Counted from the stretch's first letter, positions 15,350 through 26,304 are shown. The stretch is DNA of 64,000 bases from Halomonas daqiaonensis (GCF_900109725.1 NZ_FOBC01000007.1:83301-147300); one strand, 5' to 3'. The notes: generated from the sequence alone by a model not told the origin. Translations and numbers: made by a program.

Positions 15350-18022
15350 ATGAGTCTGGAAACAAGAGAAGATCTCGATCCGGTCGAAACCACGGAATGG
15401 CTGGATTCCCTGGAGTCGGTCCTGGATCGCGAGGGCGAGGATCGTGCCCGGTACCTGATGACGCGACTGGTCGATCGCGTGCGTCGCGATGGCATGCAGG
15501 TGCCCTTCTCGGTGACCACCCCGCACCGCAATTCCATTCCGGTGCACCGTGAGGCGCCGCTGCCGGGGGATATCTTCATGGAGCGGCGGATTCGTTCGCT
15601 GGTCCGTTACAATGCGATCGCTCAGGTGATTCGCAACAATCGCGCGAACCCGGGGCTGGGTGGTCACATCGCCAGCTTCATGTCTGCAGCGACTCTCTAC
15701 GATGTAGGCTTCAATCATTTCTTCCGTGCCCCGAACGGCGATTTCGAGGGCGACCTGGTCTACATTCAGGGCCATGTGGCGCCGGGCGTTTACGCTCGTT
15801 CCTACCTGCTGGGTCGCCTCACCGAAGACCAGATGGACAAGTTCCGCCAGGAGGTCGATGGCGATGGCCTGTCATCCTATCCCCACCCCTGGCTGATGCC
15901 GGACTTCTGGCAGTTCCCCACGGTATCTATGGGCCTCGGGCCGATTCAGGCTATTTACCAGGCCCACGTCATGAAGTACCTGGACGCCCGTGAACTCAAG
16001 GACATGCACGATCGCAAGATCTGGTGCTTCATGGGCGATGGCGAATGCGACGAGCCGGAATCGCTGGGCGCCATCCACCTGGCCAGCCGCGAGAAGCTCG
16101 ACAACCTGATCTTCGTCATCAACTGCAACCTGCAGCGCTTGGACGGCCCGGTTCGCGGCAATGGCCGCATCATGGACGAGCTCGAGGGGGTCTTCCGGGG
16201 TGCCGGCTGGAACGTGCTCAAGGTCGTTTGGGGCCGCCTCTGGGATCCGCTCTTCGAGAAGGACAAGAAGGGCATCCTGCAGAAGCGCATGGACGAGGCG
16301 GTCGATGGCGAGTACCAGAACTACAAGGCCAACGGCGGCGCCTATACCCGGGAGCATTTCTTCGGCAAGTACCCCGAAACCGAGGAGATGGTCAAGGACC
16401 TGTCGGATGAGGATATCTGGAAGCTCAACCGCGGCGGCCATGATCCCTTCAAGGTGTATGCGGCCTACCATGAGGCGACGCAGAACGCCAATGGCCGTCC
16501 CACCGTGATCCTGGCGCATACCGTCAAGGGTTATGGCATGGGTAGCGGCGACGGTGAGGCGGCCAACGAGGCCCACCAGGTCAAGACCATGGAGTATGAG
16601 GCGCTCAAGACGTTCCGTGACCGTTTCGGCATTCCATTGAATGACGAGCAGCTCAAGGAAGTGCCGTACTACAAGCCCGAGGACGATTCCCCGGAGCTCA
16701 AGTACATGCATCTCCAGCGCGAGCGACTGGGTGGCTACGTGCCGAGTCGGCGGAGCGACTTCGAAGCGCTGGAGATTCCATCCCTGGATGACAAGATATT
16801 CGCCTCTCAGACAGGCGGCTCGAAGGGGCGTGAAGTGTCCACCACTATGGCCTTCGTGCGCGTGTTGAACGGCCTGGTCAAGCACAAGCAACTCGGTCCA
16901 CGGGTGGTGCCGATCATTCCCGATGAAGCACGTACCTTCGGCATGGAGGGCATGTTCCGACAGCTGGGGATCTATACCTCGGAAGGCCAGAAGTACGAGC
17001 CGGTCGACAAGGGCCAGATCATGTTCTATCGCGAGGATCAGAAGGGCCAGATCCTCGAGGAAGGCATCACCGAGGCCGGCGCGATGTCGGCGTGGATCGC
17101 CGCGGCGACGTCTTACTCCAACAACAACATCACACTGCTGCCGTTCTACGTGTATTACTCGATGTTCGGCTTCCAGCGTATCGGCGATCTGGCCTGGTCG
17201 GCCGGCGATATGCAGGCGCGAGGTTTCCTGGTCGGGGGTACCGCCGGGCGGACCACGCTCAATGGCGAAGGTCTCCAGCACCAGGATGGTCACTCGCATA
17301 TCCTGGCCTCGACCATCCCCAACTGCCGCAGCTACGATCCTACCTATGGGCATGAGGTGGCGGTGATCGTCCAGGACGGCCTGAAGCGCATGTTCACCGA
17401 CAAGGAGAACTGCTTCTACTACCTGACGGTGATGAACGAGAACTACGAGCACCCGGCCCTCGACGAGGTGCCTGCCGACGACATCATCAAGGGCATGTAT
17501 CGGCTACGCGAGACCCAGGGCGACAAGGGCCGCGTTCAGTTGCTGGGCTCCGGCACCATCCTGCGCGAGGTCGAGGCCGCTGCCGAGATGCTCGTCGAGG
17601 AGTGGGGCGTGGGCGCGGATATCTGGAGCGTCACCAGCTTCAACGAACTGCGCCGTGAGGCCCTGGAGATCGATCGCCAGGCCTTCATCAACCCCGACGC
17701 CGAGCCGGGCAAGCCCCACGTAACCGCCTGCCTGGAAGGCCAGAAGGGCCCGGCAATCGCTGCCACCGACTACATGAAGTTGTTCGCCGACCAGGTCCGT
17801 GCCTGGGTGCCGACCGACTACCATGTATTGGGGACCGACGGCTTCGGTCGTTCCGATACCCGCGAGAAGCTGCGCGCCTTCTTCGAGGTCGACCGCCGCT
17901 TCGTGACCGTGGCCGCGCTCAAGGCGCTGGCCGACCGTGGCGAGCTGGATCGTAAGGTCGTCGGCGAGGCGCTCAAGAAATACGGCATCGACCCGGCCAA
18001 GCCCAACCCGCTTGAGGTGTGA
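15350..18022 (+). CDS. aceE: pyruvate dehydrogenase E1 component AceE
   Basis: 890 residues from the ATG at 15350, which has GGAGAG 6 nt upstream; E. coli AceE has 887. It is the homodimeric thiamine-diphosphate E1 that decarboxylates pyruvate and acetylates the lipoyl groups of AceF. Visible landmarks are GGHIASFMSAATLYDVGFNH, the cofactor motif FMGDGECDEPESLG with NCNLQRLDGPVRGN, ILAHTVKGYGMGS, and the transketolase-like PIIPDEARTFGMEGMFRQLG. The gene is followed after 76 nt by aceF. No lpd gene follows, so E3 must be elsewhere. The 336-base leader suggests regulation upstream. Confidence 0.98.
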   Translation: MSLETREDLDPVETTEWLDSLESVLDREGEDRARYLMTRLVDRVRRDGMQVPFSVTTPHRNSIPVHREAPLPGDIFMERRIRSLVRYNAIAQVIRNNRANPGLGGHIASFMSAATLYDVGFNHFFRAPNGDFEGDLVYIQGHVAPGVYARSYLLGRLTEDQMDKFRQEVDGDGLSSYPHPWLMPDFWQFPTVSMGLGPIQAIYQAHVMKYLDARELKDMHDRKIWCFMGDGECDEPESLGAIHLASREKLDNLIFVINCNLQRLDGPVRGNGRIMDELEGVFRGAGWNVLKVVWGRLWDPLFEKDKKGILQKRMDEAVDGEYQNYKANGGAYTREHFFGKYPETEEMVKDLSDEDIWKLNRGGHDPFKVYAAYHEATQNANGRPTVILAHTVKGYGMGSGDGEAANEAHQVKTMEYEALKTFRDRFGIPLNDEQLKEVPYYKPEDDSPELKYMHLQRERLGGYVPSRRSDFEALEIPSLDDKIFASQTGGSKGREVSTTMAFVRVLNGLVKHKQLGPRVVPIIPDEARTFGMEGMFRQLGIYTSEGQKYEPVDKGQIMFYREDQKGQILEEGITEAGAMSAWIAAATSYSNNNITLLPFYVYYSMFGFQRIGDLAWSAGDMQARGFLVGGTAGRTTLNGEGLQHQDGHSHILASTIPNCRSYDPTYGHEVAVIVQDGLKRMFTDKENCFYYLTVMNENYEHPALDEVPADDIIKGMYRLRETQGDKGRVQLLGSGTILREVEAAAEMLVEEWGVGADIWSVTSFNELRREALEIDRQAFINPDAEPGKPHVTACLEGQKGPAIAATDYMKLFADQVRAWVPTDYHVLGTDGFGRSDTREKLRAFFEVDRRFVTVAALKALADRGELDRKVVGEALKKYGIDPAKPNPLEV

Positions 18023-18098
18023 GGCGCCGACCGAGTGAACCGGTGGCATGGCGGGCCCGCGAGGCCCGCCCCCGTCAAGAGTTTGAAGGAGCGCGACC

Positions 18099-20141
18099 TT
18101 GAGTAGCGAAATCATCAAAGTTCCGGACATCGGTGGCGATACCGATGTGGAAATCATCGACATCGCGGTGGCCGAGGGCGATGTCATCGCCCCCGAGGAC
18201 ACTCTGATCACGCTGGAGTCTGACAAGGCCTCCATGGACGTGCCGGCGCCCAAGGGCGGCAAGGTGCTGAAGGTGCTGGTCAAGGAGGGCGACACCGTCT
18301 CCGAGGGCGACGACATCGTCGAGATTGAGGCCGAGGGCGGCGGCGAGGATGAGGCCGACGACACCGAGGAAAAGAGCGAGGCGCCCGAGGCACAGAAGGA
18401 ATCCGAATCGGCTTCCGAACCCGCCGCTGAGAAGCCCGCCACCAAGAGTGGGGGCGGTGGTGGTGGCAAGCGCACCGTGGAGATCAAGGTCCCCGACCTG
18501 GGCGGCGCCGAGGAGGTGGAGATCATCGAGGTGGCGGTGTCCGAGGGCGATGAAGTGGCCGCCGAGGACCCGCTGATCACCCTGGAGTCTGATAAGGCCT
18601 CCATGGATGTGCCGAGCCCCCATGCTGGAAAGCTGGTCTCGCTCACCGTGAAGGAGGGCGACACCGTCTCCGAGGGCGACGTGATCGGTACCATGGAGGT
18701 CGCGGACGTGGGGTCCGGCGAGGGGGACGACGAGGTCGAGCCCGCCGCCGAAAGTTCGTCGGCGCCGGAGGACAGTGATACCCAGGACGAGGCGCCGGCA
18801 GAGGAACAAGCAGCCGGTAGTGGCGAGCCCGAGCGCAAGGAGGTTCGCGTCCCGGACCTCTCCGGCTCCTCCGACGTGCCGATCATCGAGATCGCCGTCA
18901 GTGCCGGTGATGAGGTCGACGAGGAGGACCCACTGATCACCCTGGAGTCTGACAAGGCCTCCATGGATGTGCCCAGCCCCTACAAGGGCAAGCTGGTCGA
19001 GCTGACCGTTAAGGAGGGCGATACCGTCTCCGAGGGCGACCTTATCGGCTATATCGAGGTGGCGGGAGCCAAGGCAGCCCCCAAGAAGGCCAGTGAAAAG
19101 CCGAGCGAGAAGAAGGCAGAGCCCTCGGCGCCCAAGGAGTCCGAGAAAGCATCGGAGACACCTGCCGGTTCGCCGAGCCCCGAGGCCCAGATGGCCGCCC
19201 ACAAGCCGCGCGAAGGCAAGCTGGTCCACGCCGGCCCGGCGGTGCGCATGCTGGCGCGCGAACTGGGCGTCGACCTGGCACTGGTCAAGCCGAGCGGCCC
19301 GAAGGATCGTGTCCTCAAGGAGGACGTCCACGCCTACGTCAAGCAGGTGATGCAAGGCAAGGCCCAGACGCCTGCCGCCGCGGCACCGCCGGCTGCCGTC
19401 GGGGGCGGCATCCCGCCGATTCCGGATCAGGACTTCAGCCAGTTCGGCGAGGTGGAAGAGAAGCCCATGGGCCGCCTGATGAAGATGGGCGCCACCAACC
19501 TGCATCGCAGCTGGGTCAACCTGCCCCACGTCACCCAGTTCGATGAGGCGGATATCACCGAACTGGAGGCCTTCCGCAAGTCGATGAAGGCCGAAGCCGA
19601 GGAACAGGGCGCCAAGCTCACGCCGCTGCCCTTCCTGATCAAGGCCTGCGCCTTTGCGCTGCGCAAGTTCCCGCAGTTCAACGTCAGCCTGAAGAGCGAC
19701 GGTGAAACGGTCGTGCACAAGAAGTACGTGCACATCGGGCTCGCCGTAGACACCCCTGACGGCCTGATGGTGCCGGTGATTCGCGATGCCGATCGGAAGT
19801 CGCTGATCGAGCTTGCCAAGGAGTCCGTGGAACTGGCCAAGAAGGCCCAGTCCAAGAAGCTCAAGCGTGAGGAGATGACCGGTGGTTGCTTTACCATCTC
19901 CAGTCTGGGCTCCATCGGTGGCACCGCCTTCACGCCTATCGTCAACGCCCCGGAGGTGGCTATCCTCGGTATCTCCAAGGCGCAGATGAAACCGGTGTGG
20001 GATGGTCAGGATTTCCAGCCGCGGCTGATGATGCCACTGTGCCTATCCTATGATCACCGGGCGGTCAACGGCGCCGATGCCGCGCGCTTCACCGCCTTTC
20101 TGGGTCAGGTGCTGACGGATATCCGCCGTCTGCTGCTCTAG
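18099..20141 (+). CDS. aceF: pyruvate dehydrogenase E2 AceF, three lipoyl domains
   Basis: 680 residues with a TTG start: AAGGAG ends 7 nt before the TTG and no suitable ATG exists, so TTG is well supported. Three lipoyl domains (about 1-80, 125-205, 245-320) each contain TLESDKASMDVP with the lipoylated lysine, joined by acidic Glu/Ser/Ala-rich linkers. A peripheral subunit-binding domain near 365-415 (AVRMLARELGVDLALV) and the acetyltransferase core to the end follow. The active-site motif is DHRAVNGADAARF, with Asn in place of the Asp of HxxxDG; Pseudomonas and Azotobacter E2p share this. The three domains are near-identical at DNA level around the lysine. It transfers acetyl groups to CoA. 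Confidence 0.98.
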   Translation: MSSEIIKVPDIGGDTDVEIIDIAVAEGDVIAPEDTLITLESDKASMDVPAPKGGKVLKVLVKEGDTVSEGDDIVEIEAEGGGEDEADDTEEKSEAPEAQKESESASEPAAEKPATKSGGGGGGKRTVEIKVPDLGGAEEVEIIEVAVSEGDEVAAEDPLITLESDKASMDVPSPHAGKLVSLTVKEGDTVSEGDVIGTMEVADVGSGEGDDEVEPAAESSSAPEDSDTQDEAPAEEQAAGSGEPERKEVRVPDLSGSSDVPIIEIAVSAGDEVDEEDPLITLESDKASMDVPSPYKGKLVELTVKEGDTVSEGDLIGYIEVAGAKAAPKKASEKPSEKKAEPSAPKESEKASETPAGSPSPEAQMAAHKPREGKLVHAGPAVRMLARELGVDLALVKPSGPKDRVLKEDVHAYVKQVMQGKAQTPAAAAPPAAVGGGIPPIPDQDFSQFGEVEEKPMGRLMKMGATNLHRSWVNLPHVTQFDEADITELEAFRKSMKAEAEEQGAKLTPLPFLIKACAFALRKFPQFNVSLKSDGETVVHKKYVHIGLAVDTPDGLMVPVIRDADRKSLIELAKESVELAKKAQSKKLKREEMTGGCFTISSLGSIGGTAFTPIVNAPEVAILGISKAQMKPVWDGQDFQPRLMMPLCLSYDHRAVNGADAARFTAFLGQVLTDIRRLLL

Positions 20142-20159
20142 CACGGCTTCCTGCCTGGC

Positions 20160-20185
20160 ACAACGGCGCCGCAAGGCGCCGTTGT
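20160..20185 (+). terminator. terminator after aceF
   Basis: An 11-bp perfect stem, ACAACGGCGCC and GGCGCCGTTGT, around a GCAA loop, 18 nt after aceF and followed by CATTCTT. Confidence 0.8.
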
Positions 20186-20272
20186 CATTCTTGGCGGGAA
20201 CCATCGCACAGGGCAGACCAAAGTGCTATTCGCTGCCAGTAGGTTGATATGCGGTAGCTTTTTCCGGTTCTG

Positions 20273-20292
20273 GGGGCGTGTTGATGCCCCCG
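20273..20292 (+). other. hairpin in adk leader
   Basis: GGGGGC and GCCCCC flank an 8-nt loop about 85 nt before adk. It has no T-tract, so it may be a leader structure or chance. Confidence 0.3.
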
Positions 20293-20310
20293 TCGCTTGT
20301 CTGGATCTGA

Positions 20311-21033
<723 letters not shown>

Positions 21034-21056
21034 GCTCCATCGCTTTACCCCTTGCC

Positions 21057-21081
21057 GAAGGCCCGCCATGCGCGGGCCTTC
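21057..21081 (+). terminator. terminator after adk
   Basis: GAAGGCCCGC and GCGGGCCTTC form a 10-bp stem with a 5-nt loop, 24 nt after adk, followed by GTCGTTG. Confidence 0.75.
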
Positions 21082-21139
21082 GTCGTTGGCGGTGGCGCAC
21101 GTATAATGCCCCCACATTTCTCGCCGTGACCGCTTGCCC

Positions 21140-21844
21140 ATGCCGATCCTGCTGGCCCTGGATGCCTCCTCGAGTGCCTGTTCCGCCGCCCTGCTGCACC
21201 GCCGAGAGGGCCTCGATGACGAACTGATCTCACGCTTCGCGCTGACCCCGCGGGAGCACACGCAGCGGCTACTGCCGATGGTTGATGAAGTGCTCGGCGA
21301 GGCCGGTCTGTCGGCTTCGGCCCTTGATGCCGTAGCCTATGGCCGAGGGCCGGGCTCCTTCACCGGCCTGCGCATCGCCGCCGGAGTCGCCCAGGGGCTC
21401 GCTTTCGGCCTCGACCGGCCGCTGGTCGGCGTCTCGACCCTCGAGGCGCTGGCGTTGGGTGCCCATCGCCGCTACCACTACCGCTGGTTGATCACTGCCC
21501 TGGATGCCCGCATGGGCGAGATCTACGTGGCGGCCTGGCAGTGCCGTGATGGCACGCCCATAGCGCTGACCGAGGAAGCGGTGATGTCACCGGCGCGGCT
21601 GCGCCTGCCCGCCGGCCAAGACGACCACGACTGGGTCGGCATCGGCTCCGGCTGGACCCTGTCGCACCAGATGCCCACCGAGGTGCAGGCCGGCATGGGG
21701 CTCTGCTTGACCGAGCCCGAGGCCGATGCTGCCGATATGGCCCTGCTGGCCATGGATGAGTGGGAGGCCGGAGGAGGCCAGCCCGCCCATCTTGCCCAGC
21801 CGGTCTACCTGCGCGACCGGGTCGCTTGGCAGAAGAGTCGATGA
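21140..21844 (+). CDS. tsaB: tRNA t6A modification protein TsaB
   Basis: 234 residues from the ATG at 21140. TsaB (YeaZ) is the inactive ASKHA-fold partner of TsaD in the complex that makes threonylcarbamoyl-adenosine 37 in tRNAs reading ANN codons. It shows [16 protein letters not shown] at the N-terminus, the [16 protein letters not shown] block and the family signature [20 protein letters not shown], followed by STLEALA and [16 protein letters not shown]. Its stop overlaps the rsmJ start (ATGA). No strong ribosome binding site is visible. trmO at 12.1 kb acts on the same t6A base. Confidence 0.95.
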   Translation: MPILLALDASSSACSAALLHRREGLDDELISRFALTPREHTQRLLPMVDEVLGEAGLSASALDAVAYGRGPGSFTGLRIAAGVAQGLAFGLDRPLVGVSTLEALALGAHRRYHYRWLITALDARMGEIYVAAWQCRDGTPIALTEEAVMSPARLRLPAGQDDHDWVGIGSGWTLSHQMPTEVQAGMGLCLTEPEADAADMALLAMDEWEAGGGQPAHLAQPVYLRDRVAWQKSR

Positions 21845-22599
21845 GCCCTGCCATGCCGGTGGGGGTGCAGGACCCGGCTCTGGCGGCGCGCCTCGGCCTG
21901 CCCCGGGCCAGGGAGGGCGAGGCCGAGCTGCTGCTGGTCCGCCACGACGACCGTCTGGTGCTGGCCGGCGATCCGAAGCGCTATGGCCATCCACTGGCGG
22001 TGGATTTCGTCGCCGGGCGGGCCGCCCATCGGCGTCGCTTCGGCGGCGGCCGTGGCCAGCTGGTCGCCCGTGCCTGCGGCCTGGCCAAGGGCATTAGCCC
22101 CTCGGTGGTGGATGCCACGGCGGGGCTCGGGCGCGACGCCTTCGTGCTGGCGAGCCTGGGAGCCGAGGTACTGATGGTCGAGCGGGTCGCGTCGATCTTC
22201 GCGCTACTGGAGGATGGCCTGGCGCGGGCGAGGCTCGACCCGGAGATCCGCGACATTGCCGCCCGCATGGCACTCGTCCACGGCGATGCGACCCATGGGC
22301 TGGAGGCGCTGGTGGCGAGCCGGGCGGTGGCGCCCCAGGTGGTCCACCTAGACCCCATGTTCCCTCACCGTGACAAGTCTGCGCTGGTCAAGAAGGAGAT
22401 GCGGCTCTTTCGCACCCTGGCCGGGGAAGACCCGGATGCCCCACGGCTGCTAGAGGCGGCACTGGACGTGGCTTCCCATCGGGTAGTGGTCAAGCGGCCT
22501 CGCAAGGCCCCGCCCATTGAGGGACCGCCACCTCGCCACGTCATCGAGGACAGGACCAGCCGCTATGACCTCTACGTCCACCGCCGCCTGGATGTCTGA
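21841..22599 (+). CDS. rsmJ: 16S rRNA (guanine1516-N2)-methyltransferase RsmJ
   Basis: 252 residues from the ATG that overlaps the tsaB stop. RsmJ (YhiQ) methylates G1516 of 16S rRNA with SAM. The Rossmann-type SAM site is [20 protein letters not shown], followed by [18 protein letters not shown] and the catalytic-loop region [20 protein letters not shown]; the end [13 protein letters not shown] with a final RYDLYVHRR also matches. An upstream in-frame extension is proline-arginine rich and overlaps tsaB, so it is not used. It converges on plsB with 2 nt between the stops. Confidence 0.96.
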   Translation: MSPAMPVGVQDPALAARLGLPRAREGEAELLLVRHDDRLVLAGDPKRYGHPLAVDFVAGRAAHRRRFGGGRGQLVARACGLAKGISPSVVDATAGLGRDAFVLASLGAEVLMVERVASIFALLEDGLARARLDPEIRDIAARMALVHGDATHGLEALVASRAVAPQVVHLDPMFPHRDKSALVKKEMRLFRTLAGEDPDAPRLLEAALDVASHRVVVKRPRKAPPIEGPPPRHVIEDRTSRYDLYVHRRLDV

Positions 22600-22601
22600 C
22601 C

Positions 22602-25055
22602 TCAGCCCTCGTCCGGGCGACTGACCAGCTGCAGCCGATGGCGCAGTGCCGGATCGAACAGCGCCCGACTCCGCTGGGCTGCCTCACGCAGGCGGTCGTC
22701 GAACATCAGTCGACCGTCATCGGTGCGTACCCACCCCTGCACCTCCAGGCTCTCCACTAGTCCGGAAAACAGCCGGGTATCGAAGAATTCCGGGGCGTCC
22801 AGCCCCGAGAGCAGTGCCAGCCGCTCGGCGAACTCGCGGCTTCGTTCAGTCAACTCGTCGGCGGTGAAGTGTCCGGCGGGCTCGCTCAACAGCACCGACA
22901 GCAGCAGGTAGCCGCGCTCCAGGGACGGCTGCATCAGGCCTCCGAGCATGCGCAGCTGCTCCCCCGCTTCCAGCGATTCCCGGGGCCGTCGCCAGCCCTC
23001 TCCGTCAGGTTCCAGAAGCTCCGCCTCGACCAGGGCGTCGAGCATGATGGCCAGGTCCTCTCCCAGTGAGGCCGGCGGCGAGATCATCAGTTCCCGGGTG
23101 AGGATCGGCCAGCCAGGGGAGAGCAGGGTTTCCAGGCCATCCAGGTCATGGAATGCCTGATGGCGGAAGGCGAAGGCGGTGAGCCCGGCGAGTGCGAAGA
23201 GGTGCAGCACGTTGTTGCGGTACCAGCCCAGCAGGCCGGCCTGGCGGTCGTCGGCGACGATGATGTCGCCCAGTGAGTGAGGTCGGCGTTGGACCATTCC
23301 CAGGCTGAGTACTCGCTCGAGCCAGACGTCGGGCGTGCCGTCTGGAAGGCTGGCATGGCGGCCGCCCGGGAAGCGTTTCTGCAGGGTCACCAGCAACGCG
23401 AGCTGGCGCTTGAGCAGGCTGGCCTCGATGGCATGATGCGGGGTCGCCAGCAGGACCAAGGCCACCAGGTTGACCGGGTTGAGAGCGGCGGCCGCATTGA
23501 TGCGCCGCGAGAGCGTCTCGCCCAGGCGGGGCACGACCCGGGTGAGCCAGGCCGGGCGCGGGTCATCGAGTTGTCGTTGCCAGCCGGGTACTTCCCCGTC
23601 GAGGAAGGTTCGCAGTGACAGCGGCTCGCCGATGTTCACGGTTACCTGACCGAAGGGCCGGCGCAACTGGCCGAGCACCCGCAGCAGTCCCCACTGGCTC
23701 TCCTTGCGCTTCCTGCCGCCATGCAGCTCACGCTGGTAGCTGCCACTCTCGAGGATGCGCTCGTAGCCGATGTAGACAGGGACGAACACCAGGGGTTGGC
23801 CACCGCCATTTGCGCTGCGCAGGTAGGAGCGCAGGGTCATCGAGAGCATGCCCGGCCGGGCAGGTAGCATGCGGCCGCTGCGCGAACGTCCCCCCTCGAT
23901 GAAGTACTCCAGCGGGTGGCCGCGGGAGATAAGACGGTGCAGGTACTCGTTGAACACCGTGGCATAGAGGCGGTCGTCGCGGAAGCTGCGGCGCATGAAG
24001 AAAGCCCCTCCGCGACGCAGCAGCGGGCCGATCAGCGGCATGTCGAGGTTTCGTCCGGCGGCGATGTGCGGGGGCATCAGGCCGTCGCGATAGAGCACGT
24101 AGGAGAGCAGCAGATAGTCGATGTGGCTGCGATGGCAGGGAACGTAGACCAGGGTGTGGTCGCCGGCGATGGCCTTGACCCGCTCCATGCCATGCACGGC
24201 CACGCCGTCGTAGAGGTGGTTCCAGAGACGCCGCAGCAGACCGGCCATGAAGCGCAGGACCGGGTAGGTCATGTTCGAGGCAATCTCACGGCCATAGCGG
24301 CGGGCCCGACTCTCGAGGCGTGCCGCCGAGCGCTGCTCCGCGGCCGCCACCTCGCGAATGACGCGGCGCACCTCCGGGCTCGCCGCGACTCCCTCGATCA
24401 GGGTTCGCCTATGGGAAAGATCCGGCCCCAGTACCCGGGTGCGCAGGCGGCGAAAGTGCACCCGCAGCAGCCTGGCGATCTTGCGGTCGGTGAGACTGGC
24501 CTCACGCTCGTCCAAGAGGTCACTGAGCCTGAGCGGGGTACCGAGATGGACCTCCACGTCCTTGCCGTTGATCACGACCGACAGAAGACGGCGAAGCCGC
24601 CCCGTGAGCTGCCAGCTGTCCGCGGCAAGCAGTTGCCAGAAACCGAAGCGTTTGCCCGGGGCACGCCCCCAGAAGATGCTCACCGGCACCAGTTGGACGT
24701 CATGGGCCGGATCCCGGCGGCACTGCTCGATCAACGACAGGAAGGGAGCTTCCGGGTGCTGTCTGCCGCGCCACAGTCGGCGGCTTCGGGCGGGCAACGG
24801 CAGGCTGGCGGGCAGGGAGATAGCGCCGATGGTCAGCTGGCCGCCGGCCGTCGGCAGCCCATGAGTTCGCGTCAGCGATTCCAGCAGCAGGGTGTCGGAG
24901 AGCGCGGGATGTGGCAGCACATAGAGAGTCGGGAGCGTTGGCTCGAGGGGGAGCGCATCAGGGTCGGGCTCGATCAGTCGGATCTGGGCCCAGCGGGCCA
25001 TCAGTCGCTTGAGCGGCGCGCGCAGCGCGCCGGCCAGCATGTGTGCACGGCCCAT
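22602..25055 (-). CDS. plsB: glycerol-3-phosphate acyltransferase PlsB
   Basis: 817 residues, close to the 807 of E. coli PlsB. This inner-membrane peripheral enzyme puts the first acyl chain on sn-glycerol-3-phosphate. The four acyltransferase blocks are in order: VPCHRSHIDYLLLSYVLY (HX4D), GGAFFMRRSFRDD, FIEGGRSRSGRMLPARPGML and LVFVPVYIGYERILESGSY. The N-terminal 250 residues and C-terminal helical part also follow the PlsB pattern, including YVLPHPALSDTLLLE. The gene is divergent from the PLD-type gene, so two phospholipid genes may share a 127-nt control region. Confidence 0.97.
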   Translation of the reverse strand: MGRAHMLAGALRAPLKRLMARWAQIRLIEPDPDALPLEPTLPTLYVLPHPALSDTLLLESLTRTHGLPTAGGQLTIGAISLPASLPLPARSRRLWRGRQHPEAPFLSLIEQCRRDPAHDVQLVPVSIFWGRAPGKRFGFWQLLAADSWQLTGRLRRLLSVVINGKDVEVHLGTPLRLSDLLDEREASLTDRKIARLLRVHFRRLRTRVLGPDLSHRRTLIEGVAASPEVRRVIREVAAAEQRSAARLESRARRYGREIASNMTYPVLRFMAGLLRRLWNHLYDGVAVHGMERVKAIAGDHTLVYVPCHRSHIDYLLLSYVLYRDGLMPPHIAAGRNLDMPLIGPLLRRGGAFFMRRSFRDDRLYATVFNEYLHRLISRGHPLEYFIEGGRSRSGRMLPARPGMLSMTLRSYLRSANGGGQPLVFVPVYIGYERILESGSYQRELHGGRKRKESQWGLLRVLGQLRRPFGQVTVNIGEPLSLRTFLDGEVPGWQRQLDDPRPAWLTRVVPRLGETLSRRINAAAALNPVNLVALVLLATPHHAIEASLLKRQLALLVTLQKRFPGGRHASLPDGTPDVWLERVLSLGMVQRRPHSLGDIIVADDRQAGLLGWYRNNVLHLFALAGLTAFAFRHQAFHDLDGLETLLSPGWPILTRELMISPPASLGEDLAIMLDALVEAELLEPDGEGWRRPRESLEAGEQLRMLGGLMQPSLERGYLLLSVLLSEPAGHFTADELTERSREFAERLALLSGLDAPEFFDTRLFSGLVESLEVQGWVRTDDGRLMFDDRLREAAQRSRALFDPALRHRLQLVSRPDEG

Positions 25056-25182
25056 CCTGTCGCCTTTGCCGGTTGTGAGACGTCAGTATAGCGGCCCGAC
25101 TGCCGACGGTCAGGGGGCCGGGCTTTTCCTGGGCCGGCAAACATGCGTCAATGCTGTAACGGTATGTGACAGGGACAATGCC

Positions 25183-26304
25183 ATGCACGGCATGTGGCGA
25201 GACGCCAATCACTTCGAACTGCTTCCCGAGGCAGCCCTCTTCCTGCCCACGATGTTCAAGGCGGTCGACCAGGCACGCCATTCCGTGTTGATCGAGCTCT
25301 ACCTGATGGAGTCGGGCCGGCTGGCCACCGCGCTGATCGAGACACTGGTACGCGCTGCCGAACGTGGCGTGTCGGTGTTGTTGCTGCTCGACGGTTACGG
25401 GGCCATGGGGCTGGCCAGTGCCGACTGCCAGCGTCTCGAGGATGGGGGAGTGGCGCTACGCTTCTTCAATCCGCTGGGCGTGCAGTCGCTTGTGCGTAAC
25501 CTGACCCGGGACCACCGCAAGCTGGTGGTGGTCGACGGTGCCGAGGCCTTCACCGGGGGATTCGGCGCCGTGGACGAGTTCCTGGATGCCTGGTACGAGG
25601 TGGCGATGCGCATCGAGGGGCCCGTGGTAGCGGACTGGGTACGGCTGTTCAGCCGGCTCTGGGACTCTCCCCTGAGTCGCGGGCCGGGCAGGGCTTCGCT
25701 GGTGCGGGGGCTCGAACTCGCGACACGGCACCGTGAGGGCTATCACGGCATGCGTGGCCGCGTGGTCTGGGGGCAGGGTTACCGTTACCAGGCGATCCGC
25801 CACTCGCTGCATCATCGGGTTTCGACGGCGTCGCGGCGGCTGTGGCTCTGTACGCCCTACTTCGTGCCCACCTTCACTTTGCGCAGGCGCCTGGCTCGGG
25901 CGGCCCGGCGCGGTGTTGACGTGCGCCTGCTGCTGCCGGGCGAGCTCCACGACCATCCCGGCGTGCGCTATGCCGGCCAGCGCTTCTATGGCCGTCTGCT
26001 GCGGGCAGGCGTGCGCATTTTCGAATTCCAGCCCACCTTCATCCATGCCAAGTTTTCGTTGGTCGATGACTGGGTCAGCCTCGGTTCATGCAACTTCGAC
26101 CACTGGAGCCTGCAGTGGAACCTGGAGGCCAATCAAGAGGTGGATGACCGCCGCTTCGCTACCGAGGTTGCCGGGCTGTTCGAGCGCAATTTTGCCTCGA
26201 GCCAGGAAGTCGAGCTGGAGGCCTGGTCGCGGCGGCCACGTCTGCAGCGCTTGCGCGAGTGGCTCTACGGGACCTTGGACGGGATGCTGACGCGGCTACG
26301 CTAG
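25183..26304 (+). CDS. phospholipase D-family protein, cardiolipin synthase-like (ClsB type)
   Basis: 373 residues from the ATG at 25183. Two HKD active-site motifs are present: DHRKLVVVDGAEAFTGGF near residue 110 and FIHAKFSLVDDWVSLGSCNF near residue 285, each with H-x-K-x4-D. There is no long N-terminal membrane region, so it resembles ClsB (YbhO) rather than ClsA. Such enzymes join phosphatidyl groups to make cardiolipin at the inner membrane; a different PLD reaction is possible. The divergent plsB next door supports a role in phospholipid synthesis. Its 3' end runs straight into the heptamer repeat tract. Confidence 0.85.
   Translation: MHGMWRDANHFELLPEAALFLPTMFKAVDQARHSVLIELYLMESGRLATALIETLVRAAERGVSVLLLLDGYGAMGLASADCQRLEDGGVALRFFNPLGVQSLVRNLTRDHRKLVVVDGAEAFTGGFGAVDEFLDAWYEVAMRIEGPVVADWVRLFSRLWDSPLSRGPGRASLVRGLELATRHREGYHGMRGRVVWGQGYRYQAIRHSLHHRVSTASRRLWLCTPYFVPTFTLRRRLARAARRGVDVRLLLPGELHDHPGVRYAGQRFYGRLLRAGVRIFEFQPTFIHAKFSLVDDWVSLGSCNFDHWSLQWNLEANQEVDDRRFATEVAGLFERNFASSQEVELEAWSRRPRLQRLREWLYGTLDGMLTRLR

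Noticed and set aside
15872..19733. Very long open frames on the minus strand opposite aceE and aceF
   Set aside because: They are antisense to well-identified genes, have low-complexity His/Leu/Gly or Ser/Thr composition, and arise from high GC third positions.
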